A DNA stretch of 5,805 nucleotides from Alphaproteobacteria bacterium (GTDB lineage Bacteria; Pseudomonadota; Alphaproteobacteria; Caulobacterales; Parvularculaceae). The stretch's first letter is position 1. The number at the start of each line of letters is the position of its first letter. Shown here one piece after another: positions 4,841 to 5,805 of this stretch. A program made the position numbers and the translations under genes. The notes under the pieces are model-generated. The model ran no database searches and had not been told where the DNA came from. It worked only from the letters and a program-made list of their open reading frames with translations. Location of the stretch: positions 1 through 5,805 of the forward strand of contig JAUIEG010000190.1 of the NCBI GenBank assembly GCA_030428745.1, written 5' to 3'.

Positions 4841-5805
4841 ATGAGCGGCGGGAAGAAGATCAGCGAAGCAGATATTGAATGGGGCGCGCCGGATCGTGAC
4901 GGCGCGCCCTCTTCTTTTGCGCCGCGCTCCGCTCAGTTCGACGACGTTTACTTTTCCGGCGAGGGACTCGCAGAAACGCAACACGTCTTTCTCGCCGGCA
5001 ATGACCTGCCTACGCGGTTCAACACACCGCGCTTTCACATTGGCGAGTTGGGATTCGGCACCGGGCTTAATTTTCTCGCCGCCTGGAGCGCATGGGACCG
5101 CGCTGAAAAGCCCGCAGGCGCGCGGCTCAATTTTCTTTCCTTCGAAACCTATCCCCTTTCCTCAACCCAAATGACCCGCGCCCATGAGGCTTGGCCGGCG
5201 CTTGCAAACCTGTCCGCAAAGCTACGCGCCGCCCTGCCCCCGCCTCAGCCGGGTTTTCACTTTCTCCATTTCGGTGATGTATCCCTGACGCTCTATTACG
5301 GCGATGCGCGTGACGGCCTTGCGCATGCGGAAGGCCTGGTTGACGCGTGGTTCCTCGACGGCTTTTCACCGGCGAAAAATCCCGGCCTGTGGTCAGAAGA
5401 GATTTTCGCTGAACTGGCGCGTCTGTCTGCGCCGAACGCCACCTTCGCCACCTTCACCGTCGCCGGCGGTGTGCGCCGCGCGCTCGAAGCTGCGGGGTTC
5501 CAATGGGAAAAGCGCGCAGGCTTTGGCCGCAAGAAAGAAATGCTGGCGGGACATATCAACCAGCCGCCGCAAAACACCAGCCGCGCGCCATGGCTGTCCG
5601 CTGGGACACCGCTTCGCGCCGGCGCCAACATTGCCGTAATCGGCGCCGGGATCGCCGGGGCAAGCCTCGCCTATGCGCTACGGGCCGCCGGCTTTCATCC
5701 GTCTGTCTACGAAGCATCGGCTCCAGCGAGCGGCGCATCGGGAAATCCGGCGGGGCTAATCATGCCCCGGCTCGATGTCGGCGACACGCCCGCGGGCCGA
5801 TTTCA
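4841..5805 (+). CDS. mnmC: Bifunctional tRNA wobble-uridine modification enzyme MnmC (methyltransferase plus FAD oxidoreductase), 3' end outside window
   Basis: 321 codons are visible of an enzyme about 670 residues long in E. coli. MnmC finishes mnm5(s2)U34 in tRNAs. The FAD domain removes the carboxymethyl group of cmnm5U to give nm5U, and the SAM-dependent domain then methylates it. The methyltransferase domain comes first: FDDVYFS (33-39), the SAM-binding GELGFGTGLNFL (68-79), LDGFSPAKNPGLW (172-184) with the probable catalytic-site Asp173, and TFTVAGGVRRALEAAGF (204-220) then KRAGFGRKKEML (224-235). The FAD domain opens with the Rossmann motif AVIGAGIAG (265-273), then SGASGNPAG (297-305). 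Most of it lies beyond the edge. An in-frame stop at 4823-4825 makes 4841 the first ATG. The N-terminus aligns with E. coli MnmC by eye, but there is no Shine-Dalgarno. A terminator-like hairpin lies at codons 14-26. Confidence 0.94.
   Translation, partial: MSGGKKISEADIEWGAPDRDGAPSSFAPRSAQFDDVYFSGEGLAETQHVFLAGNDLPTRFNTPRFHIGELGFGTGLNFLAAWSAWDRAEKPAGARLNFLSFETYPLSSTQMTRAHEAWPALANLSAKLRAALPPPQPGFHFLHFGDVSLTLYYGDARDGLAHAEGLVDAWFLDGFSPAKNPGLWSEEIFAELARLSAPNATFATFTVAGGVRRALEAAGFQWEKRAGFGRKKEMLAGHINQPPQNTSRAPWLSAGTPLRAGANIAVIGAGIAGASLAYALRAAGFHPSVYEASAPASGASGNPAGLIMPRLDVGDTPAGRF
4882..4918 (+). terminator. Intrinsic-terminator-like hairpin inside the 5' end of mnmC
   Basis: GGGCGCGCC (4882-4890) and GGCGCGCCC (4901-4909) form a perfect 9-bp, all-GC stem around a 10-base loop. 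It is followed at once by TCTTCTTTT (4910-4918), seven T in nine. The tail is on the plus-strand side only, matching the direction of the phasin gene, whose stop is 84 bases upstream. No other terminator is evident between the phasin and mnmC. It could end phasin transcripts or attenuate mnmC when its first codons are not being translated. In the protein it encodes GAP-DRD-GAP, so coincidence is possible. Confidence 0.4.

Noticed and set aside
4202..5038. Leftward 278-codon open frame across the phasin and the start of mnmC
   Set aside because: It spans two well-supported rightward genes and their intergenic region. Its product is a Phe/Arg/His-rich composition shadow without domain signals.
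1..5805. A defence island, mobile element or novel multi-gene system
   Set aside because: The genes are a hydrolase, a small membrane protein, an M49 peptidase, a transglycosylase, a phasin and mnmC. There are no recombinase, repeat-array, toxin-antitoxin or nuclease signatures, and base use looks uniform by eye.

Overview
The window looks like ordinary chromosomal DNA from a GC-rich alphaproteobacterium, probably one that stores polyhydroxyalkanoate. The evidence is dense coding with heavy GCG/GGC/CGC codon use, a Phasin_2-type phasin with a Lys/Ala-rich N-terminus, and a fused bifunctional MnmC. A Caulobacterales/Hyphomonadaceae/Parvularculales-like origin fits the general flavour of the proteins, but that placement is an inference and is weak. 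I see no rRNA, tRNA, CRISPR array, insertion sequence, integrase or phage gene.

Layout. The left half is transcribed leftward. It holds, in transcription order, a 573-residue zinc-peptidase lipoprotein of the M49 (dipeptidyl-peptidase III-like) group (2761-1040), a perfect 12-bp inverted repeat that may be a terminator (989-1028), a 67-residue two-helix membrane protein (973-770), and an exported beta-lactamase-fold serine hydrolase (804-1, running off the left edge). The last two overlap by 35 bp. A 182-bp divergent intergenic region (2762-2943) then separates the peptidase from the rightward genes. These are an exported MltB-family lytic transglycosylase with a peptidoglycan-binding domain (2944-4140), a phasin (4274-4798), and the 5' part of mnmC (4841-5805, running off the right edge). 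No gap without a gene exceeds 182 bp.

How the genes relate. Four products are probably exported or in the membrane: the M49 lipoprotein, the two-helix protein, the serine hydrolase and the transglycosylase. The transglycosylase acts on the cell wall. The phasin coats storage granules in the cytoplasm, and MnmC modifies the tRNA wobble uridine. Together they read as neighbouring housekeeping and envelope genes, not as one dedicated system.

The most interesting signals are regulatory. Two near-identical TTGCTGCGC-type boxes bracket a plausible phasin promoter and resemble PhaR operators. A terminator-shaped hairpin with a U-rich tail lies inside the first 26 codons of mnmC, where it could end phasin transcripts or attenuate mnmC. 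I did not find a convincing previously undescribed multi-gene system.
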